Below, in pieces: positions 25,792 to 34,114 of a stretch of DNA of 64,000 bases (positions are counted from its first letter, which is position 1; each line of letters starts with the position of its first letter). Source of the stretch: Parasedimentitalea maritima. Its GTDB lineage: Bacteria > Pseudomonadota > Alphaproteobacteria > Rhodobacterales > Rhodobacteraceae. Location: positions 85,271 to 149,270 of the forward strand of contig NZ_VAUA01000014.1 in the NCBI RefSeq assembly GCF_005771405.1, read 5' to 3'. A program made the translations under genes and the position numbers. Under the pieces are notes generated by a model. The model worked only from the letters and a program-made list of their open reading frames with translations. It ran no database searches and was not told where the DNA came from.

Positions 25792-26778
25792 ATGCTGAAA
25801 ATAGGATTGTTGGGCTGTGGCCGTATTGGCCAAGTGCACGCCAGATCAATTGCGACGATCGACGGCGCAACGGTCACTGCAGTGGCGGATGCCCTTGCCA
25901 TGACCGCGCAGTCGCTGGCGGCCGGAACGAGCGCAAAAGTCTTGGACAGTGATGCCTTGATCTGCAGCCCGAATGTAGATGCAGTGGTCATTGGCACACC
26001 CACCGATACGCACTATGACCTGATCCATCAGGCCGCGGCTGCGGGGAAGGCGATCTTTTGTGAAAAACCGGTGGATATGTCGACGGATCGTATTCGGGAT
26101 TGCATCAAAGTGGTCGAGACCGCTGGGGTGCCATTCATGACGGCCTTTAATCGTCGATTTGATCCGAACTTTGCAAATATCCAAGCCCGTATTGCAGCAG
26201 GAGAGATTGGCGACGTCGAATTGGTGACCATTCTGTCGCGGGATCCGTCACCGCCGCCAATCGGCTATATCAAAGGGTCTGGTGGGCTATTTCGTGACAT
26301 GATGATCCACGATCTGGATATGGCGCGTTTTCTGATGGGAGAAGAGCCGACAACTGTCTATGCTGTTGGTTCGGCTCTGGTTGATTCTGCGATCGGTGAC
26401 GCGGGGGATGTCGATACTGCAGCAGTTACGCTGACCACCCCATCCGGTAAAATATGTCAGATCTCGAACTCGCGACGCGCCACTTATGGTTATGATCAGC
26501 GGGTCGAGGTGCATGGGTCGCGTGGCCTACTTCGAGCTGAAAACATGTTCGAAAATACGGTTGAAGTGGCTGATCAAAATGGCTTCCGCAAGGCTCCGGT
26601 AATGAATTTTTTCCTGGAACGCTATGAAGCTGCTTATCGGGCGGAAATGACGTATTTTGCCGCCCAGCTTCGAGCAGGCGAGACGCCGACGCCAGGAATT
26701 ACCGATGGGCTGTGCGCGCAAATACTGGCTGATGCGGCTGCACAATCTCTCGCCGAGGGAGCACCAGTTCAGGTCTAA
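25792..26778 (+). CDS. iolG: Inositol 2-dehydrogenase (IolG), Gfo/Idh/MocA family
   Basis: This 328-residue enzyme has the N-terminal IGLLGCGRIGQVHARSIATI Rossmann motif (residues 4-23), CEKPVDMS with the catalytic Lys (about residue 95), and FRDMMIHDLDMARFLMGEEP, the IolG-type motif with the active-site Asp and His. It would oxidise myo-inositol to scyllo-inosose with NAD+. The ATG at 25792 is preferred; the open frame continues upstream inside the aldolase gene. It ends the rightward operon. No iolA (methylmalonate-semialdehyde dehydrogenase) is in the window. Confidence 0.93.
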   Translation: MLKIGLLGCGRIGQVHARSIATIDGATVTAVADALAMTAQSLAAGTSAKVLDSDALICSPNVDAVVIGTPTDTHYDLIHQAAAAGKAIFCEKPVDMSTDRIRDCIKVVETAGVPFMTAFNRRFDPNFANIQARIAAGEIGDVELVTILSRDPSPPPIGYIKGSGGLFRDMMIHDLDMARFLMGEEPTTVYAVGSALVDSAIGDAGDVDTAAVTLTTPSGKICQISNSRRATYGYDQRVEVHGSRGLLRAENMFENTVEVADQNGFRKAPVMNFFLERYEAAYRAEMTYFAAQLRAGETPTPGITDGLCAQILADAAAQSLAEGAPVQV

Positions 26779-27049
26779 AGTGGCTTGTATATTGTCAAAA
26801 TGGCCAGTGAGTGCCGAAAAGGCGCAGGTGAGGCCTGGTTCCAACTATTCACGTGGTATAGGAATGCTTGTGCCGTGGTTATTTGGTCCGACGTGGTGAC
26901 CGTACTCGGTGGGTAGCGCAAGAAGAATTAGGAACGGTTTTCCCGGTGTGGTCACATTAACTATTGTTTGGTTGCTCGTATCTGACCTTAGAAGGGCCTT
27001 GTTGCAGGGAGGGTGAAGAGGTCGGAACGCGCCCTACTCGAGACGGATT
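26779..27049. other. Intergenic stretch without recognised gene
   Basis: The 271 bp between iolG and the IS5-type relic show no coding potential with recognisable family features and no strong terminator hairpin. Confidence 0.4.
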
Positions 27050-27225
27050 TCAGGCGGTGCGTTCGAAACTGGGTCGGCCAAGTTCGGTCATACGGTTCAG
27101 TATCCGGACGCCGAGATTGGCTTATGTCTTCTGATTTTCGAATGAGCGCGCCTTGAGTTTCGGCCCGATGGCGGTCTTTCAACGACCCATCAGGGTTTCG
27201 CCCCGGCTCCGCTGATTGCAGAGCC
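27050..27225 (-). pseudogene. IS5-family transposase C-terminal relic
   Basis: Read on the minus strand, the frame ending at the stop 27050-27052 gives NQRSRGETLMGR, stop, KTAIGPKLKARSFENQKT, stop, ANLGVRILNRMTELGRPSFE. This is the characteristic C-terminus of IS5-type DDE transposases, including the E of the RxETxxxR motif. Two in-frame stops make it non-functional. The 170 bp between it and zur hold only the Zur-box-like site. Confidence 0.75.
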
Positions 27226-27359
27226 GGTACGATTTCATAGAAACGGATCTAAGTGACGGGTTTCGTGAAAGGCTGCTTCGAGCCGAATATGTGAATGCAC
27301 CGTAAATCAATACGTCCTGAACCTAGGTCTTGAGGCGGGATTCAAACCTTGCATAAATT

Positions 27360-27376
27360 ATTTTATAAAGTAACAT
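27360..27376. promoter_or_regulatory. Putative Zur box upstream of zur-zrg operon
   Basis: ATTTTATAAAGTAACAT matches the site at 63728-63744 at 15 of 17 positions. It lies 23 bp upstream of the zur start. Autoregulated zur next to zinc-uptake genes is common. The left half is imperfect, so it is weaker than the other two sites. Confidence 0.5.
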
Positions 27377-27398
27377 TTTGCAAACGATGGAGATTTGA

Positions 27399-27785
27399 TT
27401 GAGAAAACGAGCAGCTTCCCGACAAAAAGATGTCCTGAGCGTGTTAAATGCTTGCGACAGGCCAATGACAGCTTACCAAATCCTTGAAAAGCTTCAGATT
27501 GCAGAGCCGGACATCGCACCTCCGACGGTGTATCGCACACTTTCGGCCTTGACCGACCAGGGGCGTGCGCATCGTCTTGAGTCCATCAAAGCCTTTGTCC
27601 CTTGTCGCTGTAATCACGTTGAAAGTGTGCCCGTTCTCGCAATCTGTGAAGACTGTGGTTCAGTCGAAGAACATGATGGCAGTGACCTGCTGCCAAGACT
27701 GACAGCTCTTACTGATAAAAACGCCTTTATAGCGGATCGGCACATCGTTGAAATCCACGGCCAATGCGGGACCTGCGCGGCCTGA
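27399..27785 (+). CDS. zur: Fur family transcriptional regulator, probable zinc regulator Zur
   Basis: This 128-residue Fur-fold protein has a winged helix (about residues 8-70) with recognition segment PPTVYRTLSALTDQG. It has a dimerisation domain with a structural Zn site from two CxxC motifs (CEDC about residue 87 and CGTC near the C-terminus) and a His/Cys set CRCNHVE typical of Zur. Start is TTG at 27399 with GGAG upstream; no ATG is in frame. The next gene encodes a ZrgA-type His-rich protein, so Zur is favoured over Fur, Mur or PerR. Confidence 0.85.
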   Translation: MRKRAASRQKDVLSVLNACDRPMTAYQILEKLQIAEPDIAPPTVYRTLSALTDQGRAHRLESIKAFVPCRCNHVESVPVLAICEDCGSVEEHDGSDLLPRLTALTDKNAFIADRHIVEIHGQCGTCAA

Positions 27786-27815
27786 TCTTTTCTTCTTAGT
27801 CAAAACGGAATTACC

Positions 27816-28370
27816 ATGAAACAAGCACTCTCTCTTATTGCCCTTTTTGCCGCGATGCCCGCACTAGCAAACGAAACCCGCCAGCTAGACGCCCACGAAC
27901 ATGGGGTTGGTGAGCTTAACATCGCAATCGAAGGGACCACTGTGCTGATGGAGTTCCATGCGCCTGGAGCGGATATCGTGGGATTTGAATACAGTGCAAA
28001 AAGTGACAGCGACCGTGCAGCTGTTGAGGCCGCGGAAGTCAGATTGTCTGCGCCTCTGGAGCTTTTTGTGATGCCCGAGGCCGCGACTTGCACAGTAAAG
28101 TCAGCTCAAGCCGAGCTGGAAGGCGAAGGCGGGCATGATGATCATGCGGATGAAGGCCACGCAGAACATCAGGAAGAGCCAACCCACACAGAGTTCCATG
28201 CTCAATACATGCTGACATGCGTCGCCCCGGACGCATTGACTGAGATTTCCTTTGTCTATTTCGAAGCATTCCCCAATGCCCAAGAAGTTGAAGTTCAGAT
28301 CATCACAGCTTCGGGCGCAAAGGTGTTCGAAGTGAGTAGAGATGCCCCAACACTCGCTTTGGAGCACTAA
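27816..28370 (+). CDS. zrgA: ZrgA-type (DUF2796) periplasmic zinc uptake protein
   Basis: This 184-residue protein has a signal peptide (about residues 1-19, cleavage after ALA), the family's N-terminal DAHEHGVGELNIAIEG segment, and a His/Asp/Glu-rich stretch at residues 107-128 (HDDH, HAEHQEE, HTEFH) that should bind metal. DUF2796 proteins include ZrgA of the Vibrio cholerae ZrgABCDE zinc importer. It lies directly after zur and before an ABC ATPase and an FtsX-like permease. This order supports a Zrg-like zinc uptake system, though the biochemical mechanism of such systems is not settled. Confidence 0.82.
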   Translation: MKQALSLIALFAAMPALANETRQLDAHEHGVGELNIAIEGTTVLMEFHAPGADIVGFEYSAKSDSDRAAVEAAEVRLSAPLELFVMPEAATCTVKSAQAELEGEGGHDDHADEGHAEHQEEPTHTEFHAQYMLTCVAPDALTEISFVYFEAFPNAQEVEVQIITASGAKVFEVSRDAPTLALEH

Positions 28371-28376
28371 AGGAAG

Positions 28377-29072
28377 GTGAGTGAAGCTGTCTTAACACTA
28401 TCCAATGTCGGCTATCGCTGGCCAGGGCGCGCGGGGTTTGCGCTGACTGTTCCTGACCTAGCGGTCGCTTTAGGCGAGTCGGTTTTGTTATTGGGCGAAA
28501 GTGGCTCTGGCAAGTCCACGCTTCTTTCGCTGATTTGTGGGGCAATCCTGCCGGATAGTGGAGTCGTGTCAATTGCCGGTACAGAGATCAGCTCTTTGTC
28601 TGGAGGGGCGCGAGACAGATACCGAGCAGAGCAAATTGGGGTCATTTTCCAACAGTTCAATCTGCTGCCGTTTGGCACAGTTTCTGACAATATCCTTTTG
28701 CCGCTTCGTTTTGCTCCAGCACGACGCAAACGGGCAGGGGTTGCCTTGGCCGAAGCAACTCAACTCTGCGCGACCCTGGGGTTGCCCGAAGGGGTGGGCA
28801 GTGAAAAAGCAAGCGCATTGAGCGTCGGACAGCAGCAGCGGGTTGCGGTTGCACGGGCTCTGATTGGTCACCCACCCCTGATTATTGCGGATGAACCCAC
28901 TTCGGCTCTTGATGCTAACAGCCAGGCAGCTTTTTTGGACCTGCTATTTGCTCAAACTCAGACACATCAGACCTCTCTTCTCATGGTCAGTCATGATCCG
29001 CGTCTTGGTGAACGTTTTGACCGAGTGATCAACATCGAAGATATTGCAAAGATTGCGAGGTCGGCGTCATGA
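28377..29072 (+). CDS. ABC transporter ATP-binding protein (MacB/LolD type) of the Zrg-like system
   Basis: This 231-residue ATPase has Walker A GESGSGKS (residues 40-47), Q-loop FQQFNLLP, signature ALSVGQQQRVAVARAL, Walker B LIIADEP and the switch His MVSHD. It belongs to the MacB/LolD clade that pairs with FtsX-like permeases. The GTG at 28377 sits unusually close to AAGGA, and no better in-frame start exists. It overlaps the permease gene by 4 bp. Confidence 0.88.
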   Translation: MSEAVLTLSNVGYRWPGRAGFALTVPDLAVALGESVLLLGESGSGKSTLLSLICGAILPDSGVVSIAGTEISSLSGGARDRYRAEQIGVIFQQFNLLPFGTVSDNILLPLRFAPARRKRAGVALAEATQLCATLGLPEGVGSEKASALSVGQQQRVAVARALIGHPPLIIADEPTSALDANSQAAFLDLLFAQTQTHQTSLLMVSHDPRLGERFDRVINIEDIAKIARSAS

Positions 29073-30319
29073 TTTTTCGCCTTGCGATCGCTTCGCTTTT
29101 GGCGCGGACATTGACAGTTGGTATGACGGTCCTTGCCATCGCCCTGTCTGTGGCTCTTTTCCTTGGCGTCGAAAAAGTGCGCAATGGTGCAAAGTCTAGC
29201 TTTGCCGACACGATCTCGGGTACAGATCTGATCGTAGGTGCGCGTTCGGGGTCAGTGCAGCTGCTACTTTACTCGGTCTTTCGTATTGGCAGTGCGACCA
29301 ACAATCTGAGCTGGGAAAGCTATCAGGATATTGCCGCTAGGCCGGACGTAGAGTGGATTGTACCGATCTCGCTCGGCGACAGTCATCGGCAATTCCGGGT
29401 CATGGGGACAACAACAGCCTTTTTTGAGCACTACAAGTACCGGCAGGGCAGATCTGTGAAGGTTTCAGAGGGCGCCCTCATGGATGACGTGTTTGATACT
29501 GTGATTGGAGCAGATGTTGCTGCAGCATTGGTATACAGTGTGGATGATTCCATCGTCGTCGCCCACGGATTGGCCTCTTTCACGGAACATAAGGACCAGC
29601 CTTTTCGTGTCTCCGGCATATTGGAGAAGACCGGAACGCCGGTGGACCGCACAGTGATCGTCAGCCTAGAGGCAATCGAGGCGATTCATGTTGATTGGCA
29701 AAGTGGGGCGCAGCTCCCCGGAAAGGCCACACCGTTGGATGTCATTCGAGAAATGGACCTGACACCGCAAGCTGTGACTGCAGCACTCGTCGGCGTGGAA
29801 AGCCCGCTTCAGACTTTTGCGTTGCAACGTGCTATTAATGATTACTCCGAAGAACCGCTACTTGCGATTTTGCCAGGTGTTGCGCTGCAGGAGCTGTGGG
29901 GGATCGTTGGGATCGCAGAAACCGCGCTATTGGCGGTCTCGGCCATGGTGGTTGTCACTGCACTGATCGGAATGATGGCAACGATTTTCTCCAGCCTGAA
30001 CGAGCGCCGCCGTGAGATGGCGATCTATAGAGCGATGGGCGCGCGCCCTGTCACTATTCTTGGAATGCTCGTGTTAGAAGCTGTTGTGATGGCGGCGATC
30101 GGTGCGCTGTTGGGGTTGGCTTTCCTGTATATCGGGCTGGCCATCGCGCAACCTATTGTTGACAGTACCTTTGGGCTATGGCTCCCGATCGAGATGCCGT
30201 CAATGCAAGAAGTTTGGGTGATACTTGCAGTGGTGGGGGCTGGCGCAATCGTGAGCCTTGTCCCTGCATTACGGGCTTACAGAATGTCCGTTGCGGATGG
30301 TATGATGGTTAAGACGTGA
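29069..30319 (+). CDS. FtsX-like (MacB-type) ABC transporter permease
   Basis: This 416-residue membrane protein has one N-terminal helix (about residues 10-30), a large extracytoplasmic domain (about 40-280), and three C-terminal helices (about 285-410) containing NERRREMAIYRAMGARPVTI, the FtsX/MacB coupling motif. Such permeases usually perform mechanotransduction rather than conventional import. In the ZrgA context it may move zinc or work on the His-rich protein. It is translationally coupled to the ATPase. Confidence 0.88.
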   Translation: MIFRLAIASLLARTLTVGMTVLAIALSVALFLGVEKVRNGAKSSFADTISGTDLIVGARSGSVQLLLYSVFRIGSATNNLSWESYQDIAARPDVEWIVPISLGDSHRQFRVMGTTTAFFEHYKYRQGRSVKVSEGALMDDVFDTVIGADVAAALVYSVDDSIVVAHGLASFTEHKDQPFRVSGILEKTGTPVDRTVIVSLEAIEAIHVDWQSGAQLPGKATPLDVIREMDLTPQAVTAALVGVESPLQTFALQRAINDYSEEPLLAILPGVALQELWGIVGIAETALLAVSAMVVVTALIGMMATIFSSLNERRREMAIYRAMGARPVTILGMLVLEAVVMAAIGALLGLAFLYIGLAIAQPIVDSTFGLWLPIEMPSMQEVWVILAVVGAGAIVSLVPALRAYRMSVADGMMVKT

Positions 30320-30340
30320 TGAGAGTATAGGGGTAACCCA

Positions 30341-31447
30341 GTGTTGGATCGCAGAACGATCTTGGTCTTGTTGTCGAGCTTGTCTGTAAGGCTAAAGGGG
30401 GCGATCAGCTTCGTGTTGACCGCATTGTCCGTTGCTCCGGCACCGCTATTTGCTTGTGTTTTTGACATGGTCAAACCCGAGCGGACACAGGTTGACTGGA
30501 TTCTGGATGCTGAAACGCTTGTGTTGGCGCGCCCAGGGGGCAAAAATCCCTTTTCCTTCGAAGTCACCCGTTCGCTGATTGGTGAAACGGACAGACCACC
30601 AATCAAACAGCTTGTTAATAGTGTCACGCGGCGAAAGCTTGAAGCTAACCTATCTGACCAAGTGTTGTTCGCGTATCAGTCTGAAACTGGATGGCACCGC
30701 GTCGCATTTGTGGATGAGAGTTTTCGTGGCCTGTTGCAGACGGCTTTGGATAACCGTGCATCGTGGCAAAGCGGTATGCCGCAAAGCCGGCTGGAATTCA
30801 TTACTTCCCTGCAAAGTAGCTCAGTTCCCGCCCACAAAGCTCTGGCTATTGGAGAGTTAGACAAAGTCCCTTACGCCGACTTGCGTCAGCTAGATTTGAC
30901 TATTTCCAGCGATGAGCTTCTGGCGGATCTTTGGACAATAAATGGATATCGGTATCAGGCTATTCGGGCTCTGCTTCTTGGATTGTCAGACTCGCCCGCT
31001 GCGCACAAAGAGATCCATGGCTACATCAACCGTGCTATCAAACGCGACAAGGCCAACAATCTGGGTGCCTTTGCCGCAGCGTTTATCGAACTTGAAGGCG
31101 TGTCGGGTGTCGAGCACCTTGCAAACAACATACTGACGGATCCCCGTCAGTCGCTTGACAAGCTGGAACAGATTGTAATGGCTATGTCCGTGCATCATGG
31201 TGTGGCTGGCCCTGTGCTCAAGTCAGAAATTCAGAGTGCTATCAAAGCATTGGTTGACAAGCGCCCCGAAGCAGGAGCTATCGTGGCACGACAGTTTTCC
31301 TTGCGTTCTGATTGGTCGCAGACCGACATACTGGAGCCTCTGGTGCGAGAGAGAGAAGTTGCCATGAGGGATCTTTTGACAATTTCAGTTTATCTGGCCC
31401 GGGCCCGCGAAAACACCGGAAAGCCAAATGGAGTAGTAAATGAGTGA
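30341..31447 (+). CDS. Hypothetical exported protein of the zur-zrg operon
   Basis: This 368-residue protein is not recognised. It has a hydrophobic N-terminal segment (about residues 7-37) ending APLFAC, so it is probably exported and possibly lipid-anchored, although Phe at -2 is unusual for a lipobox. The rest is soluble and, from about residue 160, mostly helical. The start is GTG at 30341 after a GGGG tract. It lies 21 bp after the permease, overlaps the DUF3299 gene by 8 bp, and is thus clearly part of the operon. It may be the counterpart of an accessory Zrg protein. Confidence 0.7.
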   Translation: MLDRRTILVLLSSLSVRLKGAISFVLTALSVAPAPLFACVFDMVKPERTQVDWILDAETLVLARPGGKNPFSFEVTRSLIGETDRPPIKQLVNSVTRRKLEANLSDQVLFAYQSETGWHRVAFVDESFRGLLQTALDNRASWQSGMPQSRLEFITSLQSSSVPAHKALAIGELDKVPYADLRQLDLTISSDELLADLWTINGYRYQAIRALLLGLSDSPAAHKEIHGYINRAIKRDKANNLGAFAAAFIELEGVSGVEHLANNILTDPRQSLDKLEQIVMAMSVHHGVAGPVLKSEIQSAIKALVDKRPEAGAIVARQFSLRSDWSQTDILEPLVREREVAMRDLLTISVYLARARENTGKPNGVVNE

Positions 31448-31994
31448 CAAGTTCCCAAAATACGCTGTTGAGAAACCAATGGGGCAGAAAACAACGGATC
31501 TGAAGCGGCGGAGACTGTTGACGGCTTTGACGGTTGTGCCTTTTTTGGGGGGACGTGCCTTTTCAGAAGATGTCATTGAGCTGAGCTGGTCCGATCTATT
31601 GCCCAAAACCGAAACTGCTATTCCGCAATCTCTACTCGGAATAATTGAACACGATAACCTGTCGCTCTCCAGTGAGCAGCCAGAATCCAGCGGCGTTAGA
31701 TCGGACTGGAATGGGCAGACGGTTCGTCTACCCGGGTACATCGTACCTATCGACTATGATGGCACTGGTGTTACGGCCTTCATTCTAGTGCCTTATGTCG
31801 GGGCATGTGTGCATGTCCCGCCGCCGCCTGCCAATCAGCTGGTCCTTGTTACGACATCCACACCTTACGAAAGTGAAGGCCTGTTCGAACCTGTTTACGT
31901 GACGGGGATGTTTGGCATTTCTTCGATTTCTACGCATCTCGCAGACATTGGCTATGCATTGTCGGCGGACGAGATAGAGCCCTATCAAATGTAG
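31440..31994 (+). CDS. DUF3299 family protein, zrg-operon member
   Basis: This 184-residue protein has an Arg-rich N-terminus followed by a hydrophobic stretch (KRRRLLTALTVVPFLGG, about residues 24-40), consistent with export. Its core, VRLPGYIVPIDYDGTGVTAF followed by PYVGACVHVPPPPANQLVLV, is the DUF3299 signature with a conserved Cys-His pair that could bind metal. DUF3299 genes are found next to ZrgA-type operons in marine proteobacteria. It is the last gene of the zinc operon. Confidence 0.8.
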   Translation: MSDKFPKYAVEKPMGQKTTDLKRRRLLTALTVVPFLGGRAFSEDVIELSWSDLLPKTETAIPQSLLGIIEHDNLSLSSEQPESSGVRSDWNGQTVRLPGYIVPIDYDGTGVTAFILVPYVGACVHVPPPPANQLVLVTTSTPYESEGLFEPVYVTGMFGISSISTHLADIGYALSADEIEPYQM

Positions 31995-32500
31995 CAAGGG
32001 TTTCAGCAGACCGATGCTTGCTTTCCAAAGTAGTAGATCAAACCGTCCTTCGCGTGGTTCAGCAGCCGGATTTTTTGACCATCTTCTCGCCAGGGTTCTT
32101 CGTTGTCTTCTTCATCGTACAATCCTCAGTGGTTACGATGAGCCAAGGTCATTCTCTGGTAAAATTACCCTAATTGGACCCAGAAGAGCTAACAACGGAC
32201 AAGGCGAGAGCTCCTAATTTGATGCATATTCATTTGCATTTAGGCGCTCAGGTTAGAAAACGAATACTCGATTGTCGGAACAAGCTAGTGCCAACGGTTC
32301 ACTCGTCGCGCTCGCTTGGGAGCTAGTACATAACAAAATGATCAGAATACCAGCGGCTCTAGAATGTCTGACGTGCTGCCCATTTCTCTACAGTGATTTT
32401 GGGAGTGAATGCCGTGCAGGCCTAGCTTTTGGTATGGCTTGACCACAGATGCGCGCAATATGTAGCATTTCCTGAGGGAAACGCTTGGTCAATGGTTGCT
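31995..32500. other. Intergenic stretch without recognised gene
   Basis: About 500 bp between the zrg-like operon and the Zur-box-like site. Short open frames exist on both strands, but none shows a family signature. Part of it could be decayed mobile DNA, but this cannot be shown. Confidence 0.4.
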
Positions 32501-32517
32501 ATGTTATGACATAACGT
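32501..32517. promoter_or_regulatory. Putative Zur box upstream of the family-5 ABC transporter
   Basis: ATGTTATGACATAACGT contains a GTTAT/ATAAC dyad with a 3-base spacer and matches the site at 63728-63744 at 14 of 17 positions. It lies 44 bp before the GTG of the binding-protein gene. This would place the peptide/metallophore-type transporter under zinc control. Confidence 0.65.
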
Positions 32518-32560
32518 ATAAGGCACGATCAACACATCACCAAACAAAGGATTTCCGCGG

Positions 32561-34114
32561 GTGTTTTTCTCTAAGTTTTCAAAACTCTCTCTCATTAGCG
32601 CATTAAGCACCTTGGCCGCAGCCAGCGCCTCAGCTGAAAACCGCGCTCCCAAAGAATTGGTAATTGCAGCACCATTTGGGCCTAAGAGCTCTGTCCCAGA
32701 TCCTCGTGCTCGCCAAAACGGCTGGTTGAGCAATCGGGCAGGCGTCTCGGAAACTTTGATCGGTCTGGGCTACGACATGTCCATGCAGCCGCGTTTGGCG
32801 TTGTCCTATGAAAACCTTTCGCAGACTCAGTGGAAAATAGCCCTGCGCGAAGGAGTGAAATTTCATGATGGTTCAGTTCTGACCGCTGCCGATGTGAAAG
32901 ACTCCTTTGCCAAACTGGATGCCGAAGGGCACCCTGCGTACAATCCGCGTCTGTCAAAATTGCTGGGCCTTAAATCTATTACAGTTGAGGACACGCATAC
33001 TTTGATTTTTGAAACTGAAACGCCGAACTCTGCGTTTTTGTGGACCCTGACCGAACCGTCTGCTGCCGTCATGAAAGATGGATATGATGATTACCCGTTG
33101 ATCGGCACCGGTCCCTTTGTATTTGAAAAAGCTGTGACCGAAAAAACCTATGTGAGCCGCGGCTTTGCGGACTATTGGGGCGGAGCACCAAAGTTGGACC
33201 GGTTGGTCATTGATGCAATCCCAGATGGAGCGGTGGCTGCATTGGCGCTGAAATCAAGTGACGTACATCTGGTTTCCAATTACCCCGAAGCTGATTTTGC
33301 CAAGCTCGAAGAAGATCAGGCCGGGCAGCGTTTTGCGGCTTCAACCACCCGTCTGTTCTTCTATCAGCCGCGGATGGATGGTGGGCCTTTGGCCAATGAT
33401 GCTCTGCGTCAGGCCGTTTCGCTTGGGTTGGACCGTGATACCATCGTTGCGGCCTCGCTTGCGGGCGTGGGTGGGGATGTCGCCAATTCAATGTTCCCGG
33501 CGAATATGACCTCTTGGGTGAACCCGCACCTGATGCTGCCTTATGATCCGGCACAAGCCAAGGCATTGTTGGACGATGCGGGTATTGTGGACAACGACGG
33601 CAACGGCATTCGCGAACTGGATGGCGCGGATGTTGTGCTAAAGCTGCGCACCTATGAAGGCCGTGCAGCACTGCGTCCGACCTTGGAAATTTCGCAGGCA
33701 ATGTTGCAGCAGATTGGCATTGGAGCCGAGATTTCCATTGGAGAATTTGGCGCCAATAATGATGCACTGGCGGCGGGTGAGATCGATATGCACCTACAGG
33801 CCTGGGGTACAGCACCGCAGGGCGACCCAGACTACTTCCCCAGCACCTTAGTTGCCACGGGCGCAAGCTACAACATCGCAGGCTATAGCAATCCGGATCT
33901 GGACGCGTTGCTGGAGCAGGGTCGCTCGTTGTTCAAAACCGAGGAGCGCCAGCCGATCTACGCCAAGGTTCAGGACATTGTGAACCAGGACCTACCCATT
34001 ATCCCGTTGTTCCACAAAACTCAGGTTTCCGTTGGCAATGGTAAGGTGATTGGCTACCAGATCCACCCGGCCGAAACGTATCTTGCTTCGCCGGAGCTGG
34101 ATCTTGCTGAGTGA
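32561..34114 (+). CDS. ABC transporter substrate-binding protein, family 5 (SBP_bac_5)
   Basis: This 517-residue periplasmic protein has a signal peptide (about residues 1-25, cleavage after ASA) and the family-5 core. WKIALREGVKFHDGSVLTAA lies near residues 90-110, GTGPFVFEK near 185, and the lobe II region ends in PLFHKTQVSVG. The family binds peptides, nickel chelates and metallophores. The start is GTG at 32561. The Zur-box-like site upstream and the zinc operon beside it suggest a zinc- or metallophore-complex ligand. Sequence alone does not exclude a peptide ligand. Confidence 0.9.
   Translation: MFFSKFSKLSLISALSTLAAASASAENRAPKELVIAAPFGPKSSVPDPRARQNGWLSNRAGVSETLIGLGYDMSMQPRLALSYENLSQTQWKIALREGVKFHDGSVLTAADVKDSFAKLDAEGHPAYNPRLSKLLGLKSITVEDTHTLIFETETPNSAFLWTLTEPSAAVMKDGYDDYPLIGTGPFVFEKAVTEKTYVSRGFADYWGGAPKLDRLVIDAIPDGAVAALALKSSDVHLVSNYPEADFAKLEEDQAGQRFAASTTRLFFYQPRMDGGPLANDALRQAVSLGLDRDTIVAASLAGVGGDVANSMFPANMTSWVNPHLMLPYDPAQAKALLDDAGIVDNDGNGIRELDGADVVLKLRTYEGRAALRPTLEISQAMLQQIGIGAEISIGEFGANNDALAAGEIDMHLQAWGTAPQGDPDYFPSTLVATGASYNIAGYSNPDLDALLEQGRSLFKTEERQPIYAKVQDIVNQDLPIIPLFHKTQVSVGNGKVIGYQIHPAETYLASPELDLAE

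Noticed and set aside
33207..33866. 219-codon minus-strand open frame
   Set aside because: Pro/Arg/His-rich composition typical of an antisense frame through the family-5 binding-protein gene.
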